This document shows, piece after piece, positions 35,783 to 49,749 of a stretch of DNA of 64,000 nt. The notes below the pieces were generated by a model. The model saw nothing but the letters and a program-made list of their open reading frames with translations. It ran no database searches and had not been told where the DNA came from. Position 1 is the first letter of the stretch. Each line of letters starts with the position of its first letter. This stretch comes from Haemonchus contortus (taxonomy: Eukaryota > Nematoda > Chromadorea > Rhabditida > Trichostrongylidae), in contig LS997564.1 of assembly GCA_000469685.2 (NCBI GenBank), positions 26,457,459-26,521,458 on the forward strand, given 5' to 3'. Both the position numbers and the translations under genes were made by a program.

Positions 35783-38700
35783 GAAAAGTGACCTCATTAG
35801 CAGGGACTCTATTACCTATTACCCTACTGCAGGTAGGCAGATGTGAAGAACTGGCTTGAACCCTTTCGAGCTTGACTCTCCATTCAAACTGCATACCTAT
35901 TGAGGTGCTTCTGTGGCTACCCACGGAAGCATGGCGTAGCCGAGAACTGGTCAATGCTGACCAATCCAATCGTTTTTGCCGGCGGCTTATGATTCAATCG
36001 CCTCTGAGCCATTCTTGTGATAGAATTTCCGTGAGTCTCTATGGATGCGATTCAGGTTTTCTGTTCGGGGGAAAAGATGCATTTCATTGCGTCGTCGTGT
36101 TTGTCACTCAGTGAAGTGGTCATCGTCATGTGAGTACCTCTTGGGTGTGCCAACAATCAGCGTCGTTCTCCTCTCTATGTGTACATTCGATATCGAATCT
36201 TCGAATTCATCTTTCAACAAGGTTTCCTCTTCAAAAAGCTCTATAGGAATTTAGTTTTTGCTGGTTATGTATAAAAGCAGATTTTCAATTTACCTGCATA
36301 GTTCATCATTTGAATCCCTTCAGTGAAAATTGCAGTGACTGTTAGGTAAAAACGAGAGCGATTGGTGAGGCGGTGCTATTTTTCGTAATGGATAGTTCAC
36401 TCTTCAAAATTTCAAGGTCCCTTGATCGCTATCAGTTGGATTCGACTTGACAAGAAAGCATTATTCAAAACCCACGACTTCGACTTCGACTTCGATTTCT
36501 TGAAAATTCAGCATAAGATAGTAGCCTACTATGGGCATGAGCGTCCCCTACGATGTCTCTCTAGTTACCGTTTACTGGTGTTTTACCTGTCTGAATGATT
36601 TCGTCGCTAGTACTTTGAATGTTATAGTGGTCCTGAAGGAGAATTGCCATCTCTGTAAGGCGAATTAAAAATGAAATTGCAGAAACTCAAAAAGAACCCA
36701 GTCACTACAGACGTCTCAATCTGATGGATGAGGGGGCATTCGAATTCTCCCTATGAGGCATTTATATCGCGTTCTGGGTCAACATCTTAGTTGAATGGCT
36801 ATTGCCAGCTTCCTGGCATTCTGCCGATTTGCCAAGTGTTTTCCACTTTTACTACTTCCTCAGCTATAGCTTTGCATAAGCCTTTGTTGTTGAAAAAACG
36901 AGAAATGAATGCGGTGCTTTGTATTGACTATTGACTGAGTGGAAAGGGAGTAGCACTAGTCAGTAGGATCGAGTTGTTCCCATTCATAATTCCGGTCCGT
37001 TTTTTTTCTCCTGGCAAAAATATTTATTCAGATTGTACTCTAACGACGCTGTTTTTACTTACTCTTTTCATGGGGGGGGGGGGGGGGGGGGGGGGGAGGG
37101 GAGGGGAGGAGGGTGATACCATCTGGGTTACCCATCGACCGCGGCTAATCAAGCACTATTGCCATCATTGTAGATAAAAATAGCGGTAATGAACCAGGGA
37201 ACAAGATCGCGACCCGGACCGATTCAATGCACGTCTCCAGGGGAGTGGGGAGGGAAGTCATCTCGACGCCGCCGAATTCTGCTCTCCGCAACAGCTCTGG
37301 ACCTGAATCCTTCCTCCCCTACGTCGTTGTTACTCGGTATGTCGACGCCATTCAGACACCGACTCAACCAAAAGGAATGGAAATCCACATAAAGAAAAAC
37401 CCGTCAATCGAATCAAAACGCGGAATTCGTTAAAATTCCCTCCTTCGTTAAGTCGAATAGCTGTGGTAACGTTTTTCATCACGGTAGCCCATTAGCCGAG
37501 AAAATAGCGCTAGGCCGTTCAATTTTTTCCCCTTCCACGTATTCCTCGATCTTTCGCCATAGACTTCCCCATAGCAATTTGCGGTTTAACGATTCGGATC
37601 AGACGTAATGGCCCATAAAATGAATGGCTTCAAAGCTTTGGACAGCTACGTCGTTTAGATTATACAAACAACGGTTTTAGCAAAAACCGTTTTCAACTGT
37701 TTCCCCACTGACTCGAGTTGCTCCGTTTGGTTTCCCAACATGTTCTGTCCAAATGGTTTTGTCATACTCCTTTTCTTCGATATCGCTCTTTTATATAGGA
37801 AGGACGGAGTTTTAAAGGCTTTGTTTCCGAAGGACTCAAGCCTGAACAAGAAACGTTTGATTACCTGATGCAGTCCTAATCTGCTTGGATAGGGTAAAGA
37901 ATTTTGTCCTTCTGCTAGGAGCTTGATCGGACCAGTGGAGGGCAACTTTTCAAGCTACTTATATATCCTGTACTCTCTGTTACAAATATTTTATCGAATT
38001 ATCTCACTGTTAGTACAGAAAGTCAGTTGTTGCCTGGAATTTGTTCTGGGTGGCTCGGGTAATGTAATAGTTCAGTTCGCCGCAGTTTACTTTGTGGTAC
38101 ACATCGAAAAAGTGTTGAGTATTTGTTTTTTATATGTTTATATTGTTGTTTATACATTTATATTTATATTATATATGTTTATTATAGTATTTGTTTGGAT
38201 TTTCTATATCAGATCAGTAAGATTTTGTATTCTCCGAAGGTTTTCCAAGATAAAGGCGGTAACAGGAGCTCCTGCCCAGGCGTTTTTTTTTTCATTCCAA
38301 GGCGATTTCGTCACTGGGAGAACCTCCCGATGACGAAACAGGCCATTCTCCTTGACTCCTTGGACTCCGACAACTCTCGCTCGGTTACTCATCCTTCGTC
38401 CACGTAGGCTTGGGGCTCCCTTCACCCTTCCCCTCCTCATCTAACCCTTCCTACCTCTGGAATTCGTTTCTTACGTTTTCTTAGTATATATGGATTTGTT
38501 TGTTGTGCACAGCTGAATAGCTGCTTTGTTCGTCAGCTTCTGTGGAACAATAGCTGTTTTTATGCTGGAAACCTCTTGTTACACGGTGCTTTCAGCTTAT
38601 TATTATTCCGTTCAGCTCCTCCTTCTTCAGTAGATAATAGGCACTTTTCCCGAGTAGCTGTAAAGTTGACAAAGTGGTGTGGAAGAAGTATAACGATCGT

Positions 38701-41700
38701 TTTTCTTCATTGAACTCCATCAGCTTCGTAGCCACTTTGGACGAATCTTGGTTTCTTGGACATTTCCGCTTTTCTTTGGGATTATAGAGCCGGTCTACTT
38801 CTGGGGAGCTGACAGGGAAGGAGGTCTGATGAGTAGGACGAGGCTTTTCCTCCGGGGGTTAGGTCTATTTGGTCGAAGCATGGGGAGGGGTGGGGGAGAG
38901 GGGCGGTTCTTGACAGACATTCTGCAACAAACATTACGTCTGTTACAATTTATTTATGTTACTACATCTGTCATTTGTGTTTTTACTATAATCACTAATT
39001 TTTATTTTTACTATTTATTTTTTTTTATTCTCACTAATAATACTTTAAAGATAAAGTAAGGAAGGATGCGGTAAAATGCTTTTTAAAAAATTTTCGTGTC
39101 GTTTTTCATGTTTTCGTTATTCTTTTTTCGTTGTATTACCGTATTTCAACTTATCTCGATGCTTGGGAGGGAAATTGATGTCATTTTCAACTATTTATTT
39201 GCTGAACTGGTGATTTATTTGTTTATCTACTTCTTGATTCATTTATCACCAGTTCGTTTCCTGCTCCTTCTACTCAATATCCTTTCGCTGTCAAACGGGC
39301 CTCCCATAAATTTCTACCTTTTTTATCGACTCCTGTCGAAAGTTCGTTATGCGTCGCCGCAAGGTCGATCTGACCCAGTTGATGAACTGCCTTTTTCTAA
39401 GTTCTAAGAAATACTCGCTGAGGAAGTAGCTCATCCGTGAAAGGGAAGAATACCCGAACGTTTAAGGCGACAACCGAGAAGGGGCCCAACAGCAGGTGGT
39501 ATTCGGAACTTTTACCCAAGAAAATAGAAATCAAGTTGGTTGCTCAATCGAATTCGGTCGCCCTTATAAAATGCTTATTGATAGCGGGTGATGCTTATTG
39601 ATAGCGGGTGTGGGAAGCAATGCTGCCCCAAAAGTTCATCGTATCGCTCTGGGCCTCCCATAGACTGTTTTTACGGATTTCAAACATTTTGACCTCTAAA
39701 AGTAAACGACTTCTTCAACTGGTTCGGGTCCCATCTGACCGAACTGATGGAATGCGAACGGCAAGCCGCCACTTTAGCCGCTGCACCAACTTCATAATCA
39801 GAAGCTTTCAGGCACTGATCAGAGCCAAAATCGCATAATTTGCATCCTGGAATGTTGCCAGAACTGACTTGAACCTCGAGAGTTGCTCATGCTCAAACGA
39901 TGTTTTTGAAAACCGATATTTTATCGCATGACTATTCCCTTTCTCTATTTTCTCTCAAATATTTCTCTCAGAGCGTTTTTTCTTTTTTTTCTGCACCCTC
40001 GTCATGCCCTTTTTATCACTCCTGCATTCACAGACACATTTTCATAAAGGAGGTAATTTGGAATCGTCAAAACCCCATTGCTATAAATGTTAACCAAAGT
40101 ACTTATTAGTCATTCATTTCAGTAAAACTGTTCATTTCATTTCTACCGTAGTCCAGCAGAATCCTTTAATAATGTACTGTTATTGATCAGATAATTGCCC
40201 TACAAATTGAAATTGTAATAACATACTCAAAGTACAGGGTCTATCTCATATTCCAGAACTTAATTGCCCTGGATTAATTAGTTCGTTCCCATCTATCTGA
40301 GTTCACCTTCCATACTCTTCTAGGAAGTGGGAAACAGGGATAGGACTCATCGAAATGGGGGTGTTTAGTCGGGCCTTAATGTGGGGCAAAATGTTGAGCC
40401 AACAAGAACCGCCTCCACCCGCACACCTCGTGAATTCAATGTCCCCGAGGCCTTTTTCCTCTCCAATAAAGGAAGAGAGGAAGCCGTAGGAGAGATTTAA
40501 TTCGCACGGAGATGAGGTTAAGCTCATCCATTGGGTGATAGTATTGCCTGGGACATTCGCTGACTCGCGCTCTAATTAGTTTGAGGGCGGAGCTGAGCTA
40601 ATCCTGAGAAGTTCGCCGTCATACCCAAGGTAACGAGATCAGATCCCGGACCGATATTTCACAAGGGCAGCCGGTCTTGTCGTTCCTCCAGGACCGGATG
40701 ACAGGTATAAAACTCATCAGGCTCACCAGGAGAAACAGAAATAATTGGAAAGCATCGTTTGTTTCGCACAGGAATTACTCACTGGTACAGACCAGAGGAG
40801 GGTCAAGCGACCCCTCACCCGATCCCGGTAAAAGTTGAATGGGTTGGAGCACCTACAACTGGGACTACTCAACTTCGGAAAGCTTTATCCTTTTACTTTT
40901 TTCTTTGATCGACCCTGGGCAGGTGAAGACCCAAACCCACAAGTCACACTTAGAGACTTAGAGATGTGCGAAAAATACTTTTTTAAGGATTGTTCCAACC
41001 GAGCGAATTAGCAGCCAATACCTTCTTTTAAGAACAACGTTGATGGGATCTTAAAACATAAGACTGGTTCCGGTGTGGTTTGGGAAAAAACTTCGTCCGT
41101 CACGGTTTATTCCTTGCCCCGCTGCTATAAGACATAAGGAAACCACTCAACAAAGTAATATTTGCCGGCCGTTCGCAGGAATTATTGGAATTTTTGTTCG
41201 GCTACCAGTACACTTACTTTACCTTGTTCTTTTTCCTACCAACCGGTTCGACATATTTTTGCTTAGGGTTATGGGGGCGAGAGGAATCATAATCACCTAT
41301 CCGAGCTGCCCGAGTCTCTTCCAGTTCACCTGGAAAATCCAACGCTGCTTGCACGGAAGGGGTTGAAGGCTTGTCCAGCGGATTGAATGAAATTATTTCT
41401 GCATCGTTTGGTATATCATTATATCGAAAATCAGAATTTGGTGAGAATTCACGACCAATCGGGAACCAAAGAAGATCTTCGTTTGAATGCCCATCGGGGT
41501 CGAATCATGTCTAGCAGCACGATTTCTTATAATTTTCATCTCTGAGCTGTTATCTCTGCTTTGACTGTTTATCCTCCTCACTTGTTTATTTATCGATGAT
41601 ACATCTTATGCTGTCCTCATGTGAAGGCGTCTTTTCCAAAAGCAATTAGGATCTTGAAGGATACAGCTGTCACCATGAGACCCCTCATCGTCACCACGTC

Positions 41701-42070
41701 AGATCCTCGCCATTTCCGCTCCGTCTGGCTAATCGCCATATGTTTGTTGTGCTAACTTGAGCCAGATATCTTGATTTTTATGCTTCTGTTTTATTAGGCC
41801 GTCGAATGGGTGCCGTTATGAGCCTTATGGGAACTGGTGAAAAGGGGCGGCTCAATTTAAGTGGTATCACAAGTAGTTACACATTCGTCATACACTCGAA
41901 CTGATGTTCTTCATCACTGCCGAAAGGAGCAGTTAGCTGTATCAGCTTGTTTGTTTGTTGTTTATTGTGTTTGTGCTATCGATGTGATTGTTTTCCCTTG
42001 AACAATCAGCGAATAACTTGATTTAAGAGTATTTGGCTAGTAATTAATTTGATATTGGAACCTATAAGGA
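35783..42070. other. long stretch without a supported gene
   Basis: Contains a hexanucleotide-like CGACTT repeat at about 36476-36500, a T/A-rich block at 38120-38215, and a perfect 20-bp tandem duplication at 39571-39610 (ATGCTTATTGATAGCGGGTG, twice). The open frames seen (for example 37923-38333 and 39096-39407) are T-rich hydrophobic readings without family signatures. Confidence 0.35.
37072..37113. repeat. 25-base G-run with G-rich extension
   Basis: An uninterrupted run of about 25 G is followed by GGGGA-type repeats. A strong candidate for a G-quadruplex and for length polymorphism or sequencing error. Confidence 0.9.
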
Positions 42071-42074
42071 CCTT

Positions 42075-42270
42075 TTAAGCAGCATCGCACTTTTCGGATG
42101 TCTCCGATTCCCAACCCAACGTAACTCACTGTAATAAAAAGTTTCAAGGTGGGTTCTACACAACGGGTCTGCGGTGACCAGCCGATGTACAAGTTAGAGT
42201 TATACCTTTGCTGTCGATGTTGAGTCGGGCAATTCACCTGGTCCACACAAGCAGAGGGTTTCTGGTTTAC
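42075..42270 (-). repeat. SINE copy, partial
   Basis: Contains the central block GCGGTGACCAGCCGATGTAC with flanking family sequence, in minus orientation. The 88-codon minus ORF over it is repeat-derived. Confidence 0.5.
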
Positions 42271-44596
42271 CTTCTGTGAGCGTGTAGTACTCCACATTGG
42301 CACATGTTATTAGAACGCTGAAAATACATAGCGGATCTTTTCCTCCCCCGGCTATGTAGGTCCTTAACGAAAGTTATTGGTAGATACACAAGTTGATGAT
42401 GACCTGTTGCCTCCGCTCAATAATCACAGAGCGCATTTTGTTTGCATAGACCGCATAAGCCCCCTTTCGTCTTACCAGAGGTGGCTTTTGCCCAAGCTGT
42501 TTAATGAACCTGGCGTGAAGCCCAAACGCACTTAGGGGTCCCTTCACGGTTCTTGATGGAAGTTGGAAGACTAAGGGGGCCAAGCATCAACGCTAAGGTC
42601 TAAACAGACATTTTACTTCCTTCCTAATTGACGGAATAGCTAGAAGACCGACAGGACCGAGCAAGCAATGAAACCTTTCTCGCTTTGGAAAGTGTCTAAT
42701 GTGTGGCTCAACTCTGAAGAACTTTCGAACAGCGAACCTTTGTACCCTGTTCTCGATGCAGTCAAAAAAATCCAGAACTTCTGACTACCCACTCTTCTAT
42801 CAACTTTTTCTTGGCTGTGACCAATTGCAGTTGCTAATAATCCGGATTCTGATAGTGCCAAATGCGTCATTGCCTTGGAGGAAGCAGCCGCAGGGAATAG
42901 TGTGTGGTCATGAATCTGCAGTAAGCACTAAGTAAACCCGAGTTTAAGAAAAGCAATGCATGCAGTTCTTACAGTAAAAAGTGATTGAAAAGGAGCTCAC
43001 TAAAGGGCATAAGAAAAGTGATTAATGTTGTCGGTGTCGGCCTTCGAACAACCCAGGACTAGTCTTTATATGAAGGATGGTGCGACTCAAACTGATCCCT
43101 TACATAAGTTTACCATGCTGGAGGCTTCGCGCAGCCAGTGCCTTCCCTCCGCTGTGCCTTCTGCCACTTGTAAAAGCAGAAGGAAATCAACCTAATTTCA
43201 TTTTCATTATTTCCATAGTACAATACAAATCATTACTGGTTCTTATGCCGCCATGTTGCCGGATTAATTGGTCGTGTCGGCTTTACAGCGACATTAATTA
43301 CGATTCACTTAATCGAATTTCTCCTTAAAAACAACTTCGATCGTAGTTAATCCTTGAATTTCATCGTGCAAAATACGTTATATTCTTAGGAAGGAGAGGC
43401 TGACTCTCTTCTGAGCCCTCCTTTTTCTTCAAAATTCCTTCCTAATAGGCCCCTCCAGAACATGAAAAGCGGGTAATTCGGAAATGAATCTTATTTGGGT
43501 CAATTAAGCTTTCAGAGCCGACGATACAAAATTAATTAGGGTTGTGCTGTCGGGAGTGGGCAGGAACGTTGACAGCTTCACTGACTGACTTGATTGTTCT
43601 TCATTCTGCCTTCTTCTTGTTCATTCCTCTTCCTTCACCTTCCTTTTTGCCAATTTTTCTTTCTAGCTCTGGTCCGTTTTCTTATCACTGCTTCTGCTTT
43701 CACATTCAGGCCCCGGATCTCGTTTGCCCCTATCTCGGTCCCGGTGAAATCATTGTTGATGCAGCTCTCCTGCTTTTGTTCTGATCCTTCCATGGTTGAA
43801 GGCTCTAGCCTTCGAATTCCAGCCCCTTTCTGATAGACTGATCATCTAATCGTCTTAGCTTCATCTGTAAACTCGGTGCTCTCATTTTAGAGAATGAAAC
43901 TGAGTTCTCGAGAATGTCACCAAAAACGGACAGCCTCACCAGTCCACTTTCATATTCTTTTCGAATTTTGGTTTTCATTTTTGTCTGTCGTGTAGCACTC
44001 AATACCGTAGGAAACACCGGTGCTAGCAGGCTGGGAGGCCGTGTCATTGAAATTTTTAAGCGATCGATCACAGGCAATACCGAAGGCTCTCCTGTTGACC
44101 CATGGCACGTTGATTCCAGTCCACTTACTAGCCCAGGCTACTATCAAGGGCCAGATCGCTCTTCACTAATTGGAGTTCTTCGAGTCATTATTAGTTGGGC
44201 AATAAAAAGGTGGCACATTAGAATCAAAATCGAGCTCAAGTGACTCCTCAACGAATCGTTTTACTTCATAGTTCGTGGCGCGGTCTATGTAAGCACATAG
44301 TTCCTCTTTCCCAGTTTCCCCAGTAATTATGGTCTTTCCTTGGCGATAACTCTAGGAATTCCTTGTATAAAATACGTGAATCGTTGCACCGACAAGCCCA
44401 TGACCCAATTTGACCCGTTCGGGAGGATCACTGCCGCAGTGTTCATTCTTTTTCTGTACTTCTCCCTTTTTTTCCTCCATAATCCCGTCATGTTTTGCCT
44501 TTGTACTGGATATTTTATTTCAAATAAGTTCATTTCTTTCATTTTAGTGAAACCTTCAGTTTTCTTTTGGGTTCTTCTCAAGTGGAAGTCCAAACG

Positions 44597-44690
44597 GAGC
44601 TGTAGCTCTTTTTCTAATTCTTCTCAGAGCTCTTTTTGTTAGACGAGCTGTACCTCTTTTTCTATTTCTTCTCGGATCTTTTTGTTAGAC
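44597..44690. repeat. two-unit tandem repeat (48 + 46 bp)
   Basis: A unit starting GAGCTGTAGCTCTTTTTCTA and ending GTTAGAC is followed directly by a second copy with a few substitutions and a short deletion. Confidence 0.85.
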
Positions 44691-45758
44691 ATCTTGAAAT
44701 TATGTTTAACCAAAACGACTTCATTCCGAATTTTCGTATAAGTGCGTATTTTTCGTGGAGCGTTCGGCGACTTTCTTCAAAAACTCATTATCGCCACTAG
44801 ATTTATGAGCGAGTTGTTGCAGGGCAGTTATGCTGATATTACTGCTCCTGTTTCTACCAACAGTCTACGTAATTGCCAACAATAAAACGGTCAGTTTCAT
44901 GTTCTACAAAAAGAATAATTCCATTCAATTCAATTTTTTTTTATTTCCAACGTAAGCAATTTGGTCCTCTATAACATATAATAAAGGGAGTGGAGAGCAT
45001 AAAAAATGAAAGAAAAATCAATACAGGGTCTCAAACTCAAACTTTGGCACTTCACTCTAAAATTTACGTCTTAATTTATTTTGATTGAATTTATATCTTT
45101 TATTTCATCCGTACATTCGAAAATTTCATCAAGCCCATTCAACAAGAGAATAAACTCCCATTTCCTGTTTTTTTGTGGGATCGAACATAGCCCATCACAA
45201 AGGCAACGTTACCGATGCTTTGCTCCTTCAAAACCAGAGGCAACTCGGCGAGAAACGGGCAGAAGATTTATTACTGAGTTGTTTTCTTAATTCTTCACGA
45301 GGTTTGTATGTTAGCTTGATTAAGATTATTAGCTTTGTTAAGCTGTTTTTCGGCGGAATATCCTTCTTCAGAGTCTGAAAGAACTTACTCCTGCTGACAC
45401 TACAGTAGGTTGTTGGGTGGTTACGAAGAATCCACAAACTACGTTGGATGGTTCTCCTTTCAATCACCTGCGTGCCCTGGGGGTCTCGAACTACAGTGGG
45501 GCAGTTGATGTTTGATCGCATACTCACGAATTGTTACGATCCTTTGATTATACCAAACTCGTAAAGAATTCAGGAAAACAGTTCTGCCGAAGTTCATAGA
45601 AAGCCTTACATAGAAGTTACTGGTGAAGCCTATCCTCGGTGTGTACCGGGTCCTTCGATCGCAGTTCATGGCACAGCTGGTGGATATGTCCGAAGCCCTT
45701 ACGCTATTTGTACGGCTGACAACAGATCGCTGATTAGGAAGGTTGCCAAATTGAATGC

Positions 45759-45818
45759 ACTCCTCCGTTTCGCCTTCCATTTCAGTCGAGTTATGAACCA
45801 AAATACGGTAGAGGCTAC
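45759..45818. repeat. 60-bp dispersed duplication, copy 1
   Basis: This 60-base block, starting ACTCCTCCGTTTCG and ending GGTAGAGGCTAC, recurs at 46139-46198 in the same orientation with two differences seen. It lies inside a 151-codon minus-strand open frame (45915-45460) that I could not assign to any family. Confidence 0.85.
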
Positions 45819-46138
45819 AGAGTTCACAAATACGAAATCGACTGCAGCGTTCATCAGCTGAGGTGGAAAAGGTTATAACGATGAAATGGGAAATATAAAT
45901 TCGGATAAAATCCATTCAATCGATGTATGAAAGCAGAAAACGGCCAGTGTATTGTTTACAAATGTATATTCCTAAACTCAGACGTTTTCTAAGTACTCTT
46001 GGTCCGGGATTGCAGACAACTGACAACATAGCCTGTCTTGATGGGGTTGACAGACAGCATAAACCTTTTTACATGGACTTCTAGGTTTCTGTTATTGCCC
46101 TCTCAGCTTTGGGAAGCGATTTTAGTGCTCTGGAAGTA

Positions 46139-46198
46139 ACTCCTCCGTTTCGTCTTCCATTTCAGTCGAGTTATGAACCAAAATATGGTAGAGGCTAC
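46139..46198. repeat. 60-bp dispersed duplication, copy 2
   Basis: Second copy of the block at 45759-45818, 380 bases downstream. Flanking sequences do not match, so only this short block was duplicated or retained. Confidence 0.85.
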
Positions 46199-47540
46199 TT
46201 GACTATTCCTGCTTAACGTGGCGTTTTAGGCTTTGGTCACTGTGGCTGAAAACTTTTGGTCGCAATTATTCATGCAACACATGAATATGAGAACAAGCTT
46301 GCATGGCGTGCGCGTCAGCAGACGGCTAGGTCCCTTTTTTAAGTCCGGCAGGCCAGAAATTGTAGGGAATTGGTCTCGGTAGACTTGTATGATAGCGGGC
46401 TAGTTTTATTTCGCGAATGGGTCGAAGGTGAAAAAGCGAATCAGATTAAAGTTCGGCTCTAAAAGTAGCTGCATAGGAAAGTTTTAATCGGCCATAAGCA
46501 TTGGAAATACTTCGCACTTCGAGCTCTCACTGAAACCAGTGGCGTTCTTTGATGCCCAACTAGGTCCTGAAAGTATATCCAACGGGATTACGACATTTTC
46601 TAACAGCATGGCCCAAAATTATGAACTCAGAAGGGTTGATTTTTTTGGTTTCCATCCTTCTCTCTGTTTTTCTCTGCCAGACCACCTAATTCTTCATCGC
46701 ATAGATTTTCTCTTACATCTACACCTTTCCTTATTTCATTCTTTTTCACTTTTCAGCAAGGTTTTGATTGAGTTTTTCGAGTTTCGAGATTTTTCTGATT
46801 GGTTGGGCAAATGAATAGATGGGAATTGAATTACAGGGAGGAACATGACTAACACCCTCTTAAGGTGAAAGGCAGCTCATGATAGAAAAATGAGAGCTGA
46901 TCGTGGAGAAACGCAGGAGTTGCCATCTCGAGGATCGGCACGCAATAAAACGTACCTCGTTAAATTCGTGAAACCAATTATTTTGAGCTGCAGGAAAAGG
47001 AATGTTTATGAGCTCATGAGAGCGGGCCCTAATAATTGATACCGAAGGATGGGGACAAAGCTAGTAGTAAGATATATTTGACTGAAACTCATTTGTTAGG
47101 GTGGATGTAACGAAGTAGTAACTTCATACAGCTACTAATTTCTCTCCTTTCTTCTTTTTTTCTCCTTTCTTTTCTTTCTTCGATTTTCATATTTTTATGT
47201 AGGCTAAATAATACCATTTTCGGACCCATTCAAAAGACTATAAACCGTTTTTCTCATAAATGAACTCCTTCCCCGAGCGTTTCTTTCATTTATGCTCTGA
47301 TCCGGAAAATTTACAGTTGATACGTGGCATCGGCTTCTTCGTCTAGTCGATAGGACGTTCATGAACCCCCCTGCCTACCAACAGTAGATGTTTGGGTTCG
47401 CTAGCTTTTCATTTGCTGTATGCAATTTATATCATGTAAATACTTAGAATACGATGCATAAAGGCGCAGTTCATCATTTAACGTTGGCAGATATAGAGTA
47501 GAGTAATGTAAGAAGAAATTCATCGACTTAGAAGGCTCCG
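46199..47540. other. no supported gene
   Basis: Pyrimidine-rich patches (47150-47190) and otherwise unremarkable sequence. The 91-codon plus ORF at 46539-46814 has no recognisable features. Confidence 0.35.
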
Positions 47541-47544
47541 ATCC

Positions 47545-47800
47545 AAGAAGCGCCCGTGCATTCGTTTCCCGTCTCAAATTGATAGGGCGTTAGAATGCAT
47601 ACATTTTTGGTCTATACACTGATCCACGGAGACCAAGCGATGTGCATATTAGCGAAATTACTCTCGCAGACGAATTCGGTAACAGCTAATCGATCCTTAA
47701 GGCAAGGGGAGCTTGGCTATCATGGAACTGAGACTGATAGAGAGCTTTATTAGTTGCGGAGGCTGCGACACCCCACACTGTTCCACCTCCACCCGGCAGC
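47545..47800 (-). repeat. SINE copy, near full length
   Basis: Plus-strand reading shows GCGCCCGTGCATTCG, GTTAGAATGCATAC, GAGACCAAGCGATGTGCATA and GCAGACGAATTCGGTAAC, the family order in minus orientation. It is diverged. Confidence 0.55.
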
Positions 47801-48669
47801 TATGCACAGGGAAATAGAGCATTTTTCATTTAACAGGAGAGGCTATAATTCCTTGATACACGTAAGAAATTCCGTTTATGGTGGCTTACTTTCCCACGTT
47901 GTTCTCCATGTACTTCAGTAAACAGTAAACAATAGTCAAGAACGCTGTTCACATGATTTTCTCATTTATTAGTGTCATTCGTTCAAATGGGAACTGTATC
48001 CATCGCTTGAAAGGCAATCATGACATTGGTGACGACATGTCTTTACATACATGAGGAGCTCAGAGGAAAACTCGTCCGTTCTACGTGTATCTGGGCATTG
48101 CTCGTACCTCCGCTAACGTTTGTTCGACTTTTTCAAGGAAACGATCCTTCGGTCGAGATGTTACCTGCAAAAGAGAAAGTCGAATCGAAGGGTCGCTGTT
48201 GTTTTTATTTTCCTTTACGGAGATTCGTATGTGTGGCCGAGATATAGCCCGTAACAATATCTCAGAAAGCTGACCTGCACGAAATTCGATCCAACAATCC
48301 GGGAATCCTGCGACCTGACGTACGGGTGATCTCTATAGAGATAAGGCGAAAGGGGAGAGCTGAAAAGAATCAGTTTTGTTGTAAGAAGGCAGAGTTGGTA
48401 TAAACCTTGCCACCAAACCTTATTCAGAGGCACATGCCGAAACAACAGGTTGTTTACAACCGTTCTGCAGCTGTATTCAGGGAATGACAGGGGATGTACG
48501 ATCCGCAGGGAGAGCTCGCTCATACACATCATTCAATGGGAAAACAGCCAATTTGAATAATGAAGGGGTCACTATCACTATGCACTATGCATGGTCCCGG
48601 CCCGATACTCGCTCAGGCCTACTAAGCACTCTATTCTTACAGGGTCGCTTATTTGGTATCAGATTCTTA

Positions 48670-48800
48670 TGGTAGGATGAGCAGCACTGGATTGTGCATC
48701 GGTCGGCTACCCCAAGTCTTCATATAGGTGACATACGCATTCAAACGGCCACTGTGGCTTTTGAAGGGAAGCCGAATGCGGGGGGCGCATCCCGAGGAAT
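48670..48800 (+). repeat. SINE tail fragment
   Basis: Contains GCATCGGTCGGCTACCCCAA, GTGACATACGCATTCAAACG and the family end (GGGGGGCGCATCCCGAG). Plus-oriented, head missing. Confidence 0.6.
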
Positions 48801-49749
48801 TCAAGCTCTTATTGGGGTAAGGTCAGATTGGGCCAACAAGAAGCTTCATACCGATAGGGGCCAACTGTGATCCTTTGTAGACAACATCAAGGTACCGAAC
48901 TTGTTACAAGGGGAACAAACCAATCCGTACTGAACATGTATCAAGGTTCTGGACTATTCTACAGGTGATTCCGCTTCAATTCATAGAAAACATAACATCG
49001 GCGAACACAAAGGAATTCTAATCTGTTATAAACATAAAATAATCTAATTTCTAAACTAGATAATCAGACAGAACTTATTGGTTCTAAATAACTAAGAATT
49101 ATTTGGGAAGCGGTTGATGTTACTCTAGCAACACCTCTATGAAACTTACTACATGAAGCCGTCATAAGCATATTGATGCTCATCAGCTCTGAAGACAACA
49201 TCAAATCGGGTTTATGTGATGGGCAGACTTTTTCTAGACTACAATAAGACATATAAGAAGTTTCCAAAAAGAGTGGGCAGCTGTCATAGTCTTTCGGTCT
49301 TTTGGTGTAATATGGGAACAATCGATTATATATAGTAAGTTAAAGGGAGTTAGGTATTTAGTGGATATTGAACTAGCATTCTAAAATGTAATCTTCAATC
49401 GATTTTTGAATAGACATGACAGTTGCCCCAACGATTTTCGATCAACATCGGGGCATGCATGCGGCTACACATGTTCTCGAGAACATCCCTACTGATGTAC
49501 ATCCGACAGCAGTTACTAATTACCCCAATTCATCAAGTCATCAACCTTAGACTTCGAAAATTGAAATCCATTGGCATGCAAAGGGATAAATGGGAAGAAA
49601 ATCTGCTGGCAACGTGCTTGACCGCCGCCCTCGAGGACAGGGTCCCGAGGGCCAAGTCATTCCTAATGAAAACTCCACGACCAACTCATCACATCTGTCT
49701 GTTTGGACCATTATTTTTTCATTTTTTGGATTCTACTTTTGGGTTTTTC

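Noticed and set aside
45460..45915. 151-codon minus frame, or an alternative frame resembling a receptor membrane span
   Set aside because: The alternative frame needs a 26-base intron, too short to splice. The main frame has no family signature and includes the duplicated 60-bp block.
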